From the NCBI GenBank assembly GCA_965229345.1, contig OZ245872.1:2728001-2792000 (forward strand): a DNA stretch of 64,000 bases. Reading direction: 5' to 3'. The position numbers and the translations under genes were made by a program. The notes under the pieces are model-generated. The model did no database searches. It was given only the letters and a program-made list of their open reading frames with translations, and was not told where the DNA came from. Shown piece by piece: positions 29,112 to 37,442 of the stretch (positions are counted from its first letter, which is position 1; the number at the start of each line of letters is the position of its first letter). The DNA is from PBB1 sp965229345. GTDB taxonomy: Bacteria; Pseudomonadota; Gammaproteobacteria; Burkholderiales; Burkholderiaceae_C.

Positions 29112-29982
29112 ATGTTCGACGCCAACGAAACACTCGAGCAGGCGCGCGAACGCAACATCCGCGACGCGTTGCTCGAAGACATCGGCCGCGGCGACTGGAC
29201 CGGCCGGCTCATCCCCGAAGGCCGCCGCGTGAACGCGAAGGTGACGGTGCGCGAAGCCGCCGTGCTCGCCGGCCGCGACTGGTTCGACGGCTGCGTGCGG
29301 GCGCTCGATGCCGATGCGCGCATCGCCTGGCACTTCAACGAAGGCGCCGACATGCCGGCCGACGCATGGGTCTGCGAGATCGAGGCCGACGCGCGCGCTG
29401 CTCTCGGCCGAGCGGCCGGCGCTGAACTTCCTGCAGCTGCTGTCGGCCACCGCAACGACCACGCGAGCCCACGTGCGCGCGGTGGCAGGCGCCTCCCCCA
29501 ACCCGCGCGGCTGCGCGGTGCTCGACACGCGCAAGACGCTGCCGGGGCTGCGCCAAGCGCAGAAGTACGCGGTGCGGGTCGGCGGCGGCCAGAACCAGCG
29601 GCTCGCGCTGTGGCACGGCATTCTGATCAAGGAGAACCACATCGCCGCGGCGGGTGGTGTGTCGGCGGCGCTGGCCAACGCGTTCGCGCTGCAATCGGGC
29701 GTCGAGGTCCAGATCGAGGTCGAGGTCGAGACGATCGCTCAGCTGCGCGAGGCGCTCGCGGCGGGCGCCACGAGCGTCCTGCTCGACAACTTCGATGAAG
29801 CGGCCATGCGCGAGGCCGTGGCCATCACCGCGGGTCGTGCGCTGCTCGAGGTCTCGGGCGGCGTCACGCTCGCGCAGCTGCGCGGCATCGCCGCGACCGG
29901 CGTCGATCGCATCTCGATCGGCAAGCTGACCAAGGACGTGCAGGCGGTGGACTATTCGATGCGGGTCACCGGCCTGGCCTGA
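29112..29982 (+). pseudogene. nadC: Nicotinate-nucleotide pyrophosphorylase with a frameshift
   Basis: The N-terminal part (MFDANETLEQARERNIRDAL ... ADAWVCEIEADAR) reads in one frame and the catalytic part (AERPALNFLQLLSATAT ... DTRKTLPGLR ... IKENHI ... LLDNF ... ISIGKLTKD) in another. The switch falls in a run of four GC units at 29,391-29,398. Loss of one GC pair from GACGCGCGCGCGCTGCTC would explain it. NadC turns quinolinate into nicotinate mononucleotide. This is either a genuine frameshift mutation or a sequencing/assembly error in a GC repeat. The rest of the protein is well conserved. Confidence 0.85.
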
Positions 29983-30140
29983 GCCTCGCTGCGCGCCGGC
30001 CGCATCAGCACCGTCGGGAAACTCACCGGCAGCGCATCCGGAAAGTCGCGGCTGTAGTGCAGGCCGCGGCTCTCGCGTCGCGCCAGCGCCGAGCGCACGA
30101 CCAGCTCGGCACAATCGACGAGGTTGCGCAACTCCAGCAG
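29952..30140 (-). pseudogene. nadB: L-aspartate oxidase, C-terminal fragment
   Basis: About 62 residues remain, reading LELRNLVDCAELVVRSALAR then RESRGLHYSRDFPD, the conserved end of NadB, to a TAG that overlaps the 3' end of nadC by 31 bp in convergent orientation. The FAD-binding and catalytic ~470 residues are missing. The break falls immediately before the boundary repeat at 30,144, so the gene was cut by the same event that placed the defence island here. Confidence 0.88.
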
Positions 30141-30143
30141 AAT

Positions 30144-30198
30144 TCACTCTAGCACGCCCGACGGTCAGTCAAGGCAACAACATCACTTGGCCGAAGTG
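30144..30198 (+). repeat. Island-boundary repeat, copy 2
   Basis: It shares TCACTCTAGCA, GTCAAGG and CATCACTTGGCCGAAGTG with copy 1 at 17,414, in the same order and orientation and with one base less in the last spacer. Truncated nadB lies directly to the left. A fic-like 3' remnant lies to the right, as a complete fic gene does at copy 1. Confidence 0.7.
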
Positions 30199-30349
30199 AA
30201 CGAGTCGTCGCGGCTAGACAGCCCGAGCCTACTCGCCGTTGGTCCGCTTGTGGCTGAACGACCGCTACCTGCATAGCATTCATGGCCTCTGTGGCGCCCT
30301 CCCCTTGGGCGAGGATCGGGAACTCCCTGAGCAGCTTGCGATCCCCGGG
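30199..30349 (-). pseudogene. Probable fic 3' remnant
   Basis: The minus strand reads KLLREFPILAQGEGATEAMN, which lines up with the Fic C-terminus at 17.5 kb (KLVKEFPALEDQHLAAGAVA). Base-level similarity includes GGGAACTCC. The frame runs on through the boundary repeat to a TAG. The remnant is cut by the stop end of the RES gene. The match is short and judged by eye. Confidence 0.42.
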
Positions 30350-31837
30350 TCAGAACTTCTCGCGCGGCTTGGCGCGCGACTGCCGCGGAAGCGACATCGT
30401 ATGCAGCGCCTCGGTTTGCTGTCTGTAGCTCACTCCCTCGATGGAGACCACCTTGATCTCATCCAAGAGCAGCCGTAGCGCAGGGCGTTCGACCTCCAAC
30501 ACGTGCATATCTTCCTCATCGAGACATGCCCGGTCATAGCGTCGTGCGTCCCGCAAAGCTTCGGGAGAGAAATCCCAGTTTTCCTCCGACCTAACGACGT
30601 CCGCCTCATCGGGTTGCGGCGTTCTTATCACGAGCGTTGGCAACTGATCCTCATCGTGTGATGTCGTCAACTCGGTCTCGACGCCGGGTGGCAGCGGCTC
30701 GACCACGCTCGCCTTCGGAAACAGGGCGACATTCGTACCTCTTCCGCCGCGCTGCGAGGAAGCATAGACCACCCCGTCAAGGCCAATTTCCTCCGCCAGG
30801 AATTCGCAGACAACCTGCGGCAGCAGATACTCGAACTCCTCCTCGCCAGGAAGCACCGGCGCCGAGAACCGATGCGCCAGAATGCGAAGGAACGCGCACT
30901 TTGCCGCGATCCTCTCGTAATCAGGATCGAAGACGCTTCGCTTGACCAGCACCTCCTGCAGCGCCGGTAAATCCAGTAGGCGAATGGGCCGCAGGAGCTC
31001 GAATTTTCCGAGCACAACATTGCTACCGACCGGTGCCCGGATCTCCGCGACACAGGTCTGCAGCTCCAGGGCGCCGTAGAACACCCCAATGCCCGCTGCG
31101 TTCATCCTGCCCGCCCGAGACATCCGTCCAGCCGGTGCGCCAAGCTGGGCAGGAGGGTTCTGAAGAATCTGCGCCAGCTGAGCCCACCTGAACGCGACCC
31201 TGGCGCGGTAGAGAAAAGCGCCTTTCGCCCCAGGCGCGAGTTCGCGGATCACGGTCGCTCGGCCAAAGGTCCGCTTATCTTCAATGCCTTGGAAGAGATT
31301 CTGAAGGTCGCGGCGCACGGTCTGGTTGAAAAACCTGGCCCCGTGATGCACCTGCGCTTCCAAGAACTGCCATTGCCGTCCGACCTCCGATTCGTCAGGC
31401 GATCGCCTTTCGTACAGGGCATCGCCGCCGTAGGGGTCTTCGCTGTCCTGGTCGAAGGGATCAACATCCGGGCCATCCATCAGAGATTCGACCACCGCGT
31501 CAGCAATGTCACTGGAGATGCCGACGAACTCCTGAAGAAGTTCGGCGGCCAGATCGCCGGTACGGTTCCAGCCGCCGTCCATGAGGCCATTGCGCAACAT
31601 CGACGATTCAATGTCGTCCGGCCCTGTCGCTGTCAACTGGTAGTGCCGCTCGAAAGCCGGCTTGACGCGCTGCGCCAGTTCGGCAACTGTCCATGATCGA
31701 TCAGACTCGCCGCAGTCGAAGCATTCACCGCGCTTGCCCGTCATACGGATCTCGCGTCGCAAGAATGCCTCATTGACGCAGCGGTAACACACGCGTGGTA
31801 GCACGTCGTCGTCGGTCAGGCCAGTCATGTCCAGCAT
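30350..31837 (-). CDS. HEPN/RES-domain toxin-like protein
   Basis: 495 residues. A zinc-binding pair set at the N-terminus (CYRC ... CFDCG) leads into the HEPN/RES N-terminal domain (GDLAAELLQEFVGISSDI ... PYGGDALYE ... ARFFNQTVRRDLQNLF). The RES domain follows, with its Arg in YRARVAF, Glu in CVAEIRAP and Ser in YASSQRGGRGTNVALF. RES proteins are NAD-degrading or ADP-ribosylating toxins. No Xre-type antitoxin is adjacent. It is the last gene of an island operon and may be the killing arm of that system. Confidence 0.85.
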   Translation of the reverse strand: MLDMTGLTDDDVLPRVCYRCVNEAFLRREIRMTGKRGECFDCGESDRSWTVAELAQRVKPAFERHYQLTATGPDDIESSMLRNGLMDGGWNRTGDLAAELLQEFVGISSDIADAVVESLMDGPDVDPFDQDSEDPYGGDALYERRSPDESEVGRQWQFLEAQVHHGARFFNQTVRRDLQNLFQGIEDKRTFGRATVIRELAPGAKGAFLYRARVAFRWAQLAQILQNPPAQLGAPAGRMSRAGRMNAAGIGVFYGALELQTCVAEIRAPVGSNVVLGKFELLRPIRLLDLPALQEVLVKRSVFDPDYERIAAKCAFLRILAHRFSAPVLPGEEEFEYLLPQVVCEFLAEEIGLDGVVYASSQRGGRGTNVALFPKASVVEPLPPGVETELTTSHDEDQLPTLVIRTPQPDEADVVRSEENWDFSPEALRDARRYDRACLDEEDMHVLEVERPALRLLLDEIKVVSIEGVSYRQQTEALHTMSLPRQSRAKPREKF

Positions 31838-32006
31838 CCAGCGGTTTCGGTCGCGATTTTCGCTGGCTTTGGAAGCGCCGACGCTCGCGCACCTCGAGCA
31901 GGAAATATCAACGATCCCGTCGTCAGAGAGGGATCACCGAGTCGCGCCGTCTGATCAGGTGCAATTTGACATGAGAACGACGCGAAGCCCACGAATGCGT
32001 CTGCCA

Positions 32007-32825
32007 TCATGGGGAAGTCCGCGTATCGGCGTCACGGAAGAATGCGTAGTCGATCCGGTAGCGTACCTGGCACTTCGGGCACTGCCAATGGGCGCCTCGC
32101 TCGATCTCGTGATGCCAGATCGCGAACGTGTGGCCACACGAGTCGGCGGGGCACACGACCTCTTGCTGCAAGGGCTGCCAGTCGACCTTGCCCTGGTCCG
32201 TCAGCGTGAGGCGATAGCCCGCTCGACATTCGAAGCACTGAGCCTCAACAGCATCACTGCCGTTGGGGAAACGCTTGCGCACAGGCTTGCCGCACTCCAT
32301 GCACGAGATCTGCGCGAAACTGCCGAGTGTGATGTTGAACACCGGCGAAGCCAGGGCTGCCTCCAAGCCGGCGACGATCTGTTCGCACCGACTACGCAGC
32401 TTCGAGAAATCGACACTCCCGCCGTCCTCCAGTTGTTTGAGCGTGGGCATGTGCAGAAATGACCCGAGCGCATCGTAGTGCTTCTTCAATGCACGCAGAT
32501 TGAGGACGTTTTCGGTGCCCAGGCAGTACATCTGCCGAGCAGGCTGTCCTGGCACCTCTTCCTCACCGAAGCGCAACGTCGAACCCTGGTCGGCATGGGG
32601 TTCGATCTCGAGTAGCACCTGCAGCAGCTTCTTGGGCTGCCATGTGCCGTACTCGTCGGGCGGGATCTCCGAAGCAAAGGCCTGCGCCCGGTCGTAGGTC
32701 AGCGCTTCCATGCATAGTCGCAGATCCAGCGCAACGTACCTGAGGCGCTCAGGGGCGGAACTCTCCAATTCCTTCTTCGCGCGTGCGAGGGCTGCCCGGG
32801 CATCGTGCCTGAAGTTCCGCTTCAT
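32007..32825 (-). CDS. Zinc-ribbon protein of unknown function
   Basis: 272 residues. The N-terminal ~150 residues are helical (RLRYVALDLRLCMEALTYDR, LGSFLHMPTLKQLEDGG) and could be a HEPN-like bundle. The C-terminal part has three cysteine-pair modules: CMECGKP with CFEC, CPADSCGH and CPKC. The start overlaps the stop of the upstream cupin gene by four bases. A gap of about 170 bp separates it from the RES gene. It may sense or bind nucleic acid, or restrain the RES protein. No function is known to me. Confidence 0.75.
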   Translation of the reverse strand: MKRNFRHDARAALARAKKELESSAPERLRYVALDLRLCMEALTYDRAQAFASEIPPDEYGTWQPKKLLQVLLEIEPHADQGSTLRFGEEEVPGQPARQMYCLGTENVLNLRALKKHYDALGSFLHMPTLKQLEDGGSVDFSKLRSRCEQIVAGLEAALASPVFNITLGSFAQISCMECGKPVRKRFPNGSDAVEAQCFECRAGYRLTLTDQGKVDWQPLQQEVVCPADSCGHTFAIWHHEIERGAHWQCPKCQVRYRIDYAFFRDADTRTSP

Positions 32826-33379
32826 GCTTCGCCTCCTTCGTTCCCGGTCTGCTGGTGCTTATAGAACTCGACAAAGAAGCGCACGCCGCCCAAGGGCTCC
32901 ACGCTGTGCGGCACTTCCGGTACGACGATGCCAGGATCGTCTGGCGTGAGGACCGTGTCCGTGCCCCACCCGTCCACGCGGTAGCGCACACTCCCCTCCA
33001 TCACATGGATCCTCGCCCACACGCCCGGACGAGTCGAATGATCCTTGCACAGGCGGGCCGGCATGGTGTTCTCGGTAAAAGCTGGCGTCTGCTTGTAGGC
33101 CACAAAATGATCGGGCAGCTCGAAACGCTCGCAGCGAACGCAGTCGAGCGGCATCCCAAGACGGGTACGACGTCCTTCTTCGGTCAGCACCCAGGGGCGA
33201 CTCACCAGCGGCGGGTTATGGCGCACATGCTGCGGGTGCCCGCAACCGAGCAGAGCCACCCAGTGACCCTCCTCATCCTTTCGATATCCGGCGATGGGGC
33301 GCTGCACTTTGGGACTCTGCCTCAGACGTCCAGATGCGGCGGCGGAATCTGACGTGTGCCTGCCGCGACAACCGATCAC
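32822..33379 (-). CDS. DUF3565-DUF1971 fusion (TehB-like cupin)
   Basis: 185 residues from GTG 33379, which overlaps the ATPase stop. An internal GTG at 33,307 would match the usual N-terminus of DUF3565. DUF3565 occupies ~25-85 (IAGYRKDEEGHWVALLGCGH, QHVRHNPP, RPWV). A DUF1971 cupin barrel follows (MPARLCKDHSTRPGVWARIH, GIVVPEVPHSVEP). Both are small families of unknown function, with the cupin related to tellurite-resistance TehB tails. Its place inside an ABC-3C/RES operon is unusual. Confidence 0.8.
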   Translation of the reverse strand: MIGCRGRHTSDSAAASGRLRQSPKVQRPIAGYRKDEEGHWVALLGCGHPQHVRHNPPLVSRPWVLTEEGRRTRLGMPLDCVRCERFELPDHFVAYKQTPAFTENTMPARLCKDHSTRPGVWARIHVMEGSVRYRVDGWGTDTVLTPDDPGIVVPEVPHSVEPLGGVRFFVEFYKHQQTGNEGGEA

Positions 33380-35331
33380 GCGAGGCTGCGATTCGTAGGC
33401 CAGTCTTCCGGCACCAACTTCAACCCATCCCTCCAGCGCTCACGCAACGCGGCTTGAAATCGAACATCGTCGCTGAAGTCGGGATGGTCCGTGATAATGA
33501 CTTGAAACGTTCCCTGAAGGTTTTCGACCACATCGAAGATCAGCTTGAACAGGCCCTTCACGGCCTTTCGATCGGAGTCAAGCTTCTCCTGCGTCACACC
33601 GTCACGAGGAACCGCATCCGGTGAGAAGTGCGCCTGCGACAACTGGTCCAGCAACAGAAACGACGGAACTGGTCGTTGCCGGTTCGCGAACCAGGTATGC
33701 AGCGCCAGATGCGCAACGATGTGATAGCCGACGTGGTTCTCGCCGCTACCAATCTCGGACATCGGGATGAATCTTTCGGGTGTGTCGGCAACGATGGTCA
33801 ACGCCCGAGGATCGAGCCGGAGCGGACTGTCGGAGTATTCCAGACCAATCCGCTGGGCATAGTCGGACAGGTGGCGGTTCACGTTTGACAGGCACGACTC
33901 CAGTTTTTGCTGAATCACGTCGGTGCTGACCGCCTGATCTAGCTGCCGTTCCTGCACCTTCAGTTCATCAAGGCGACGTTGCTGCTCGGTAAGGTCAGGC
34001 ATCTGCGGAATGTTCTCGACATACAGACTGATACGCCCGAGGACCATCGCACGCCGTGCCTCGGCGTCGGCCGCCAGTTGCAGCCGTTGACTCGACCGCT
34101 TGACTGCGGTTAGCAGTTCGCGGTTGCCATCCATTCGCCGGCGGGCGTCGGCCAGTTTGGACTCGATCTCCTGGATGGCGGACTCGATGCGAGGAGTCGC
34201 GGAGTCCATTGCGCCGCTGCGTTCACCGATGTACTCCTGCGCGGCACGCAGATCTCCAATCGATGGCGCACTTGACTCGTCAGGCAAAGCCTGCAGACAC
34301 AGCGGGCACGCGTGCCCATCCACGCCGTGCTCGAACACCGACACGGCGTTCAGCCGGGCCGTGTGCTCTCTGGCCTCCGAAGAAAACCCTCTGGAATTGC
34401 CCTCGAAGGCGCGGGCTCTCTCCAGCGTTGACGCCAATCCGCGCTGCTCCTGAACCAATGCATTCCGCTCGGCGGACAGCCGGCGAAACTCGGCGTCGTC
34501 GCCTCCCTCCGTGAGAGCACTCGGAACCGGTGAACTCTGAAGCACGCGCAGAGCGTCGATCTTCTGTTGCCACGGCGCACCGTCGTCCAGCGACGTCAGC
34601 CCTGCAGACTTGGCCTCCGCCAACAGCGTATCCGCGCGCGTCACGCCCTCCCCGCGAATTGCCGAGGCTTCAGCCAGTCGCCGTTCAATCTGACGCACTT
34701 CGGTGCGAACCCGCTTCAGCTCCTGCTGCTTGGCGACATAGTCGTCGGTCACCGCACCCAGAAAGTAAGGCAAGGTGTCCTTGATCGCTTGCGCGACGTA
34801 CCGGTCGCTTGAACCATGGAACAGGTGGCGCCGCTGGGCAATTTCGTTCTGCGACTGGAGGCAAAACGTCAACGCATGGCTGATGGTCGCAGCCAGTGCA
34901 ACCCGCGTCTGCCCAACTGGCGGCTCATGCAGGTAGTCCGACATCCCGACCCAGGAAGCCAGCAGCGATCGCAGCCCTTCCCTGTTCGTCGTCTGGCGAA
35001 GCTCTCCCGCAGCTGGAATGGCAAGTTCCGTATCCGTCTTGACGTAGACAGACTCGCTGGACTTGGCATCGCCGGCAGGGACTTGCCGAGCGATGAACGC
35101 TTGCCCTCGCTCTGTTTGAAGTAGCAAACCGAACCAGGACACGTTGCGCCGAACTTTCCCCTCGGGAACGTCGCACTCCGACGCGCCGAAGCAGTAATCG
35201 ATGATGCCCAGGATCGCGGACTTGCCAGTGCGCGAGTCGCCTGAAATGATGTTGACGCGCCCCGGCTCGATGCCCACGCTCCTGAAACGCCCATCGTGGC
35301 TGTACGCGACGATGGCTCTGATCTGAATCAT
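33376..35331 (-). CDS. ABC-3C system SMC-like ATPase (DUF3732)
   Basis: 651 residues from ATG 35331. Walker A GDSRTGKS is at residues ~31-38 in IISGDSRTGKSAILGIIDYC. The middle ~350 residues are coiled coil interrupted by a zinc-hook-like ACPLC pair. The C-terminal half-domain carries SEIGSGENHVGYH as the ABC signature and FLLLDQLSQ as Walker B. This is the ATPase of ABC three-component systems, predicted conflict systems. It overlaps both neighbours by four bases. Confidence 0.88.
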   Translation of the reverse strand: MIQIRAIVAYSHDGRFRSVGIEPGRVNIISGDSRTGKSAILGIIDYCFGASECDVPEGKVRRNVSWFGLLLQTERGQAFIARQVPAGDAKSSESVYVKTDTELAIPAAGELRQTTNREGLRSLLASWVGMSDYLHEPPVGQTRVALAATISHALTFCLQSQNEIAQRRHLFHGSSDRYVAQAIKDTLPYFLGAVTDDYVAKQQELKRVRTEVRQIERRLAEASAIRGEGVTRADTLLAEAKSAGLTSLDDGAPWQQKIDALRVLQSSPVPSALTEGGDDAEFRRLSAERNALVQEQRGLASTLERARAFEGNSRGFSSEAREHTARLNAVSVFEHGVDGHACPLCLQALPDESSAPSIGDLRAAQEYIGERSGAMDSATPRIESAIQEIESKLADARRRMDGNRELLTAVKRSSQRLQLAADAEARRAMVLGRISLYVENIPQMPDLTEQQRRLDELKVQERQLDQAVSTDVIQQKLESCLSNVNRHLSDYAQRIGLEYSDSPLRLDPRALTIVADTPERFIPMSEIGSGENHVGYHIVAHLALHTWFANRQRPVPSFLLLDQLSQAHFSPDAVPRDGVTQEKLDSDRKAVKGLFKLIFDVVENLQGTFQVIITDHPDFSDDVRFQAALRERWRDGLKLVPEDWPTNRSLA

Positions 35332-35843
35332 GCTTGCACTCCCAACATCGCCATCACGGTCGATGGCGTTCCTCCTTTGTGCAGCCAGCGCCCGACGAAG
35401 TGGGCCTGGCTGACACAATCCCTGACATCAGCGCTCGATTGCCTCAAGTAGCTGGTCATTTTTCTGGTCGCGCTCTGCTCGCTTGTGACATGGCGACCGG
35501 CTATCACCAAGGCACCATGCTGTGCACCGAACAGCAGCGCCTCGCGCACATACGGGCGAAGTATCACGACGCCCTTGGCGACCGCCGAACGCTCCAGCGG
35601 ATGATCCTGAATCCACGTGGCAAGTGACGTCCGCACGGTACTCGGCAACTGGCGGCGCGTCTGACCGCGCAGCACGAAACTGGCGCCCACGAAGGCAAGC
35701 TCAATGGGCAACGCGGCCGTCGCATCGCTCACCGCCGCCGCTTCGGTCTGGTATCCCTTGGCCGCATGCCACAGCACGACAGCACAAAACGCCGGATTCA
35801 GCAGGTTGCGCTGCTCGATGGTTCTGGCCTGCCACTCGGTCAT
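35328..35843 (-). CDS. ABC-3C system middle component
   Basis: 171 residues. The pattern RNLLNPAFCAVVLWHAAKGY, LAFVGASFVLRGQTRRQLP and a C-terminal FVGRWLHKGGTPSTVMAMLG match the small helical 'middle component' that links effector and ATPase in ABC-3C systems. Both ends overlap neighbours by four bases (ATGA), so the three subunits are made in fixed proportion. Confidence 0.85.
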   Translation of the reverse strand: MTEWQARTIEQRNLLNPAFCAVVLWHAAKGYQTEAAAVSDATAALPIELAFVGASFVLRGQTRRQLPSTVRTSLATWIQDHPLERSAVAKGVVILRPYVREALLFGAQHGALVIAGRHVTSEQSATRKMTSYLRQSSADVRDCVSQAHFVGRWLHKGGTPSTVMAMLGVQA

Positions 35844-37054
35844 GGCGCGGCCCCGCCAGCAGGTGCATCGAAGATCGCTTGCATGCGCGCCTCGAAATCT
35901 GGATGCCAACCCAACCGCCGATCTTCGGCGAGCATGTGAAGCGAACCGCGGCACACCCAGGGAACGTTGACACCTGGCCTGATCGGAAACGGCGCGTCTT
36001 CGGCCCATTTGAGAATGGCTCGCCCTGCCGTCGCCATCTCATCTTCTGCGGCCCCCTCGCCCAGTTCGTCACAGACCTGGTCACGCAGCAAAGCCCACTC
36101 GGAAAGCAGCCGTTGGTCGTACTGGCGCAAGTCCGCATCGAACAACAAATCGTCGCGTGTCCAAGCTGAGCGCTGGCGAAAGGCTTGGAGATAGCTGGTG
36201 ATCGCGTTTCGGATACGACGCGGACCGGCACCAACCATTTCAACCTGCCGATAGAACGGCCGATTGGCGAACTCCGGCAGTTGTTCGAGTGCCACCATCA
36301 AAGCATCGATCTCGCCATCGATCGGCAGCGCGTCGCGCTTCAGCGACTCCTGGATGTCGGAGATCTGGGCATCGATCTCTGCCCGTGGAATGCCTCCGCC
36401 CCCATGCACAAGTTCGTGTATCACCCGCTTGAACCACCAGCCCTCGACCATCTGAACCGAAAGCTCCTGATGGTGGAGCGCGACGTGATAGAGCTCGGCT
36501 TGCAGGTGCGCGTTGATGGCGTCCGCGTCGGGCTGACCGGGTATCACATAGACGCAGCCCAACAATTGCTCACGATCCGTCTCTTCCAAGCCGAGGAACG
36601 CGTCAAACGCGTCCTTCAAGTCCGCGTTCGTCGACGTCACCGCGGCATGCTTCAGTCTTGTGGATGCTGCCTTGACATCCCTGCCCTCGCCCTCTGGGCA
36701 GAGTGCTGCACAGGCGGTACCGGCCGAAGTGATTGAGGTCGAGATCAGGAACTTCGCTGCGGCAATTGGCACCTCACCACTACGGCGACCCACCATCCAT
36801 ATTCGCAGCGTTTTCCAAAGGTCGGGACTGAGATCCCCCAAGCCGGAAGCAGCCAGTATCGAGTGCTTGGTCTGCAACACCGCGATGGGGTCGCCGTTGG
36901 CCTCGAAGCTCACGTCGTCCAAGGTTTCCACGCTGACTGAAAAATCCCCAACCCGGCTCTGTCGGATGGCCCACAGCAGCGCCACCCGCACCTGGTAGAG
37001 GTAACCAAGCATCGAAGCGCCGGCATTGAATGTCGAGACAGTTGCGTCAGTCAT
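35840..37054 (-). CDS. ABC-3C system effector with PD-(D/E)XK-like N-terminus
   Basis: 404 residues from ATG 37054 (GGGAG ribosome site). The N-terminus (AGASMLGYLYQVRVALLWAI) and the catalytic-looking VETLDDVSF ... IAVLQTKHS (Glu43, Asp46/47, Gln61-x-Lys63) resemble the Cap4-type restriction nuclease fold. The C-terminal half (WWFKRVIHELVH ... DDLLFDADLRQYDQRLLSEW) is the ABC-3C C-terminal domain. It is the first gene of the operon and probably the DNA-cutting effector gated by the ATPase. The nuclease assignment rests on motifs only. Confidence 0.8.
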   Translation of the reverse strand: MTDATVSTFNAGASMLGYLYQVRVALLWAIRQSRVGDFSVSVETLDDVSFEANGDPIAVLQTKHSILAASGLGDLSPDLWKTLRIWMVGRRSGEVPIAAAKFLISTSITSAGTACAALCPEGEGRDVKAASTRLKHAAVTSTNADLKDAFDAFLGLEETDREQLLGCVYVIPGQPDADAINAHLQAELYHVALHHQELSVQMVEGWWFKRVIHELVHGGGGIPRAEIDAQISDIQESLKRDALPIDGEIDALMVALEQLPEFANRPFYRQVEMVGAGPRRIRNAITSYLQAFRQRSAWTRDDLLFDADLRQYDQRLLSEWALLRDQVCDELGEGAAEDEMATAGRAILKWAEDAPFPIRPGVNVPWVCRGSLHMLAEDRRLGWHPDFEARMQAIFDAPAGGAAP

Positions 37055-37184
37055 CTTCGATCTCCCATTTCTTTGCTTTTCGGCTCTGTCCGCCCGGACC
37101 GGCTTCAACCGCCCGCGCGACCGGGCTCGATATCAATCGGCCTGGATCGCCATCGTGCCCGCAGACCCTACCCGTCTCTCCTAC

Positions 37185-37442
37185 TCAGAAATCGGGCCTG
37201 AACTGCGGTTCACCAGTGCCTTGGCCAGCTAAGCCGTTCGTTGCCACTGCCTGCATGAGCCGGCCCAACTGATCGGCCAAGTACTGTACGGCGCGTCGCC
37301 ATAGTTCTGGCAACTCGTGATAGTGATAGGCGGCAGCGTTGCTGCGCTCTGCGTGGGCTTGCAGCCCATCACATCTCGCCCGAATCCGATCGCCGAGCCG
37401 GTACTTGAGATAAGGCGTCCGCCCCGCCAGCGAAGCCGCAAC
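37185..37442 (-). other. In-frame open segment directly after the propeller stop codon
   Basis: After the propeller gene's TGA (37,443-37,445) the same frame stays open for 85 more residues (LAGRTPYLKYRLGDRIRARC ... LPELWRRAVQYLADQLGRLM) to TGA at 37,185. There is no start codon near its beginning. It could be the lost C-terminus of the propeller protein after a nonsense mutation, a fragment of another gene, or chance. The product was not recognised. The rest of 37,055-37,184 shows nothing. Confidence 0.35.
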
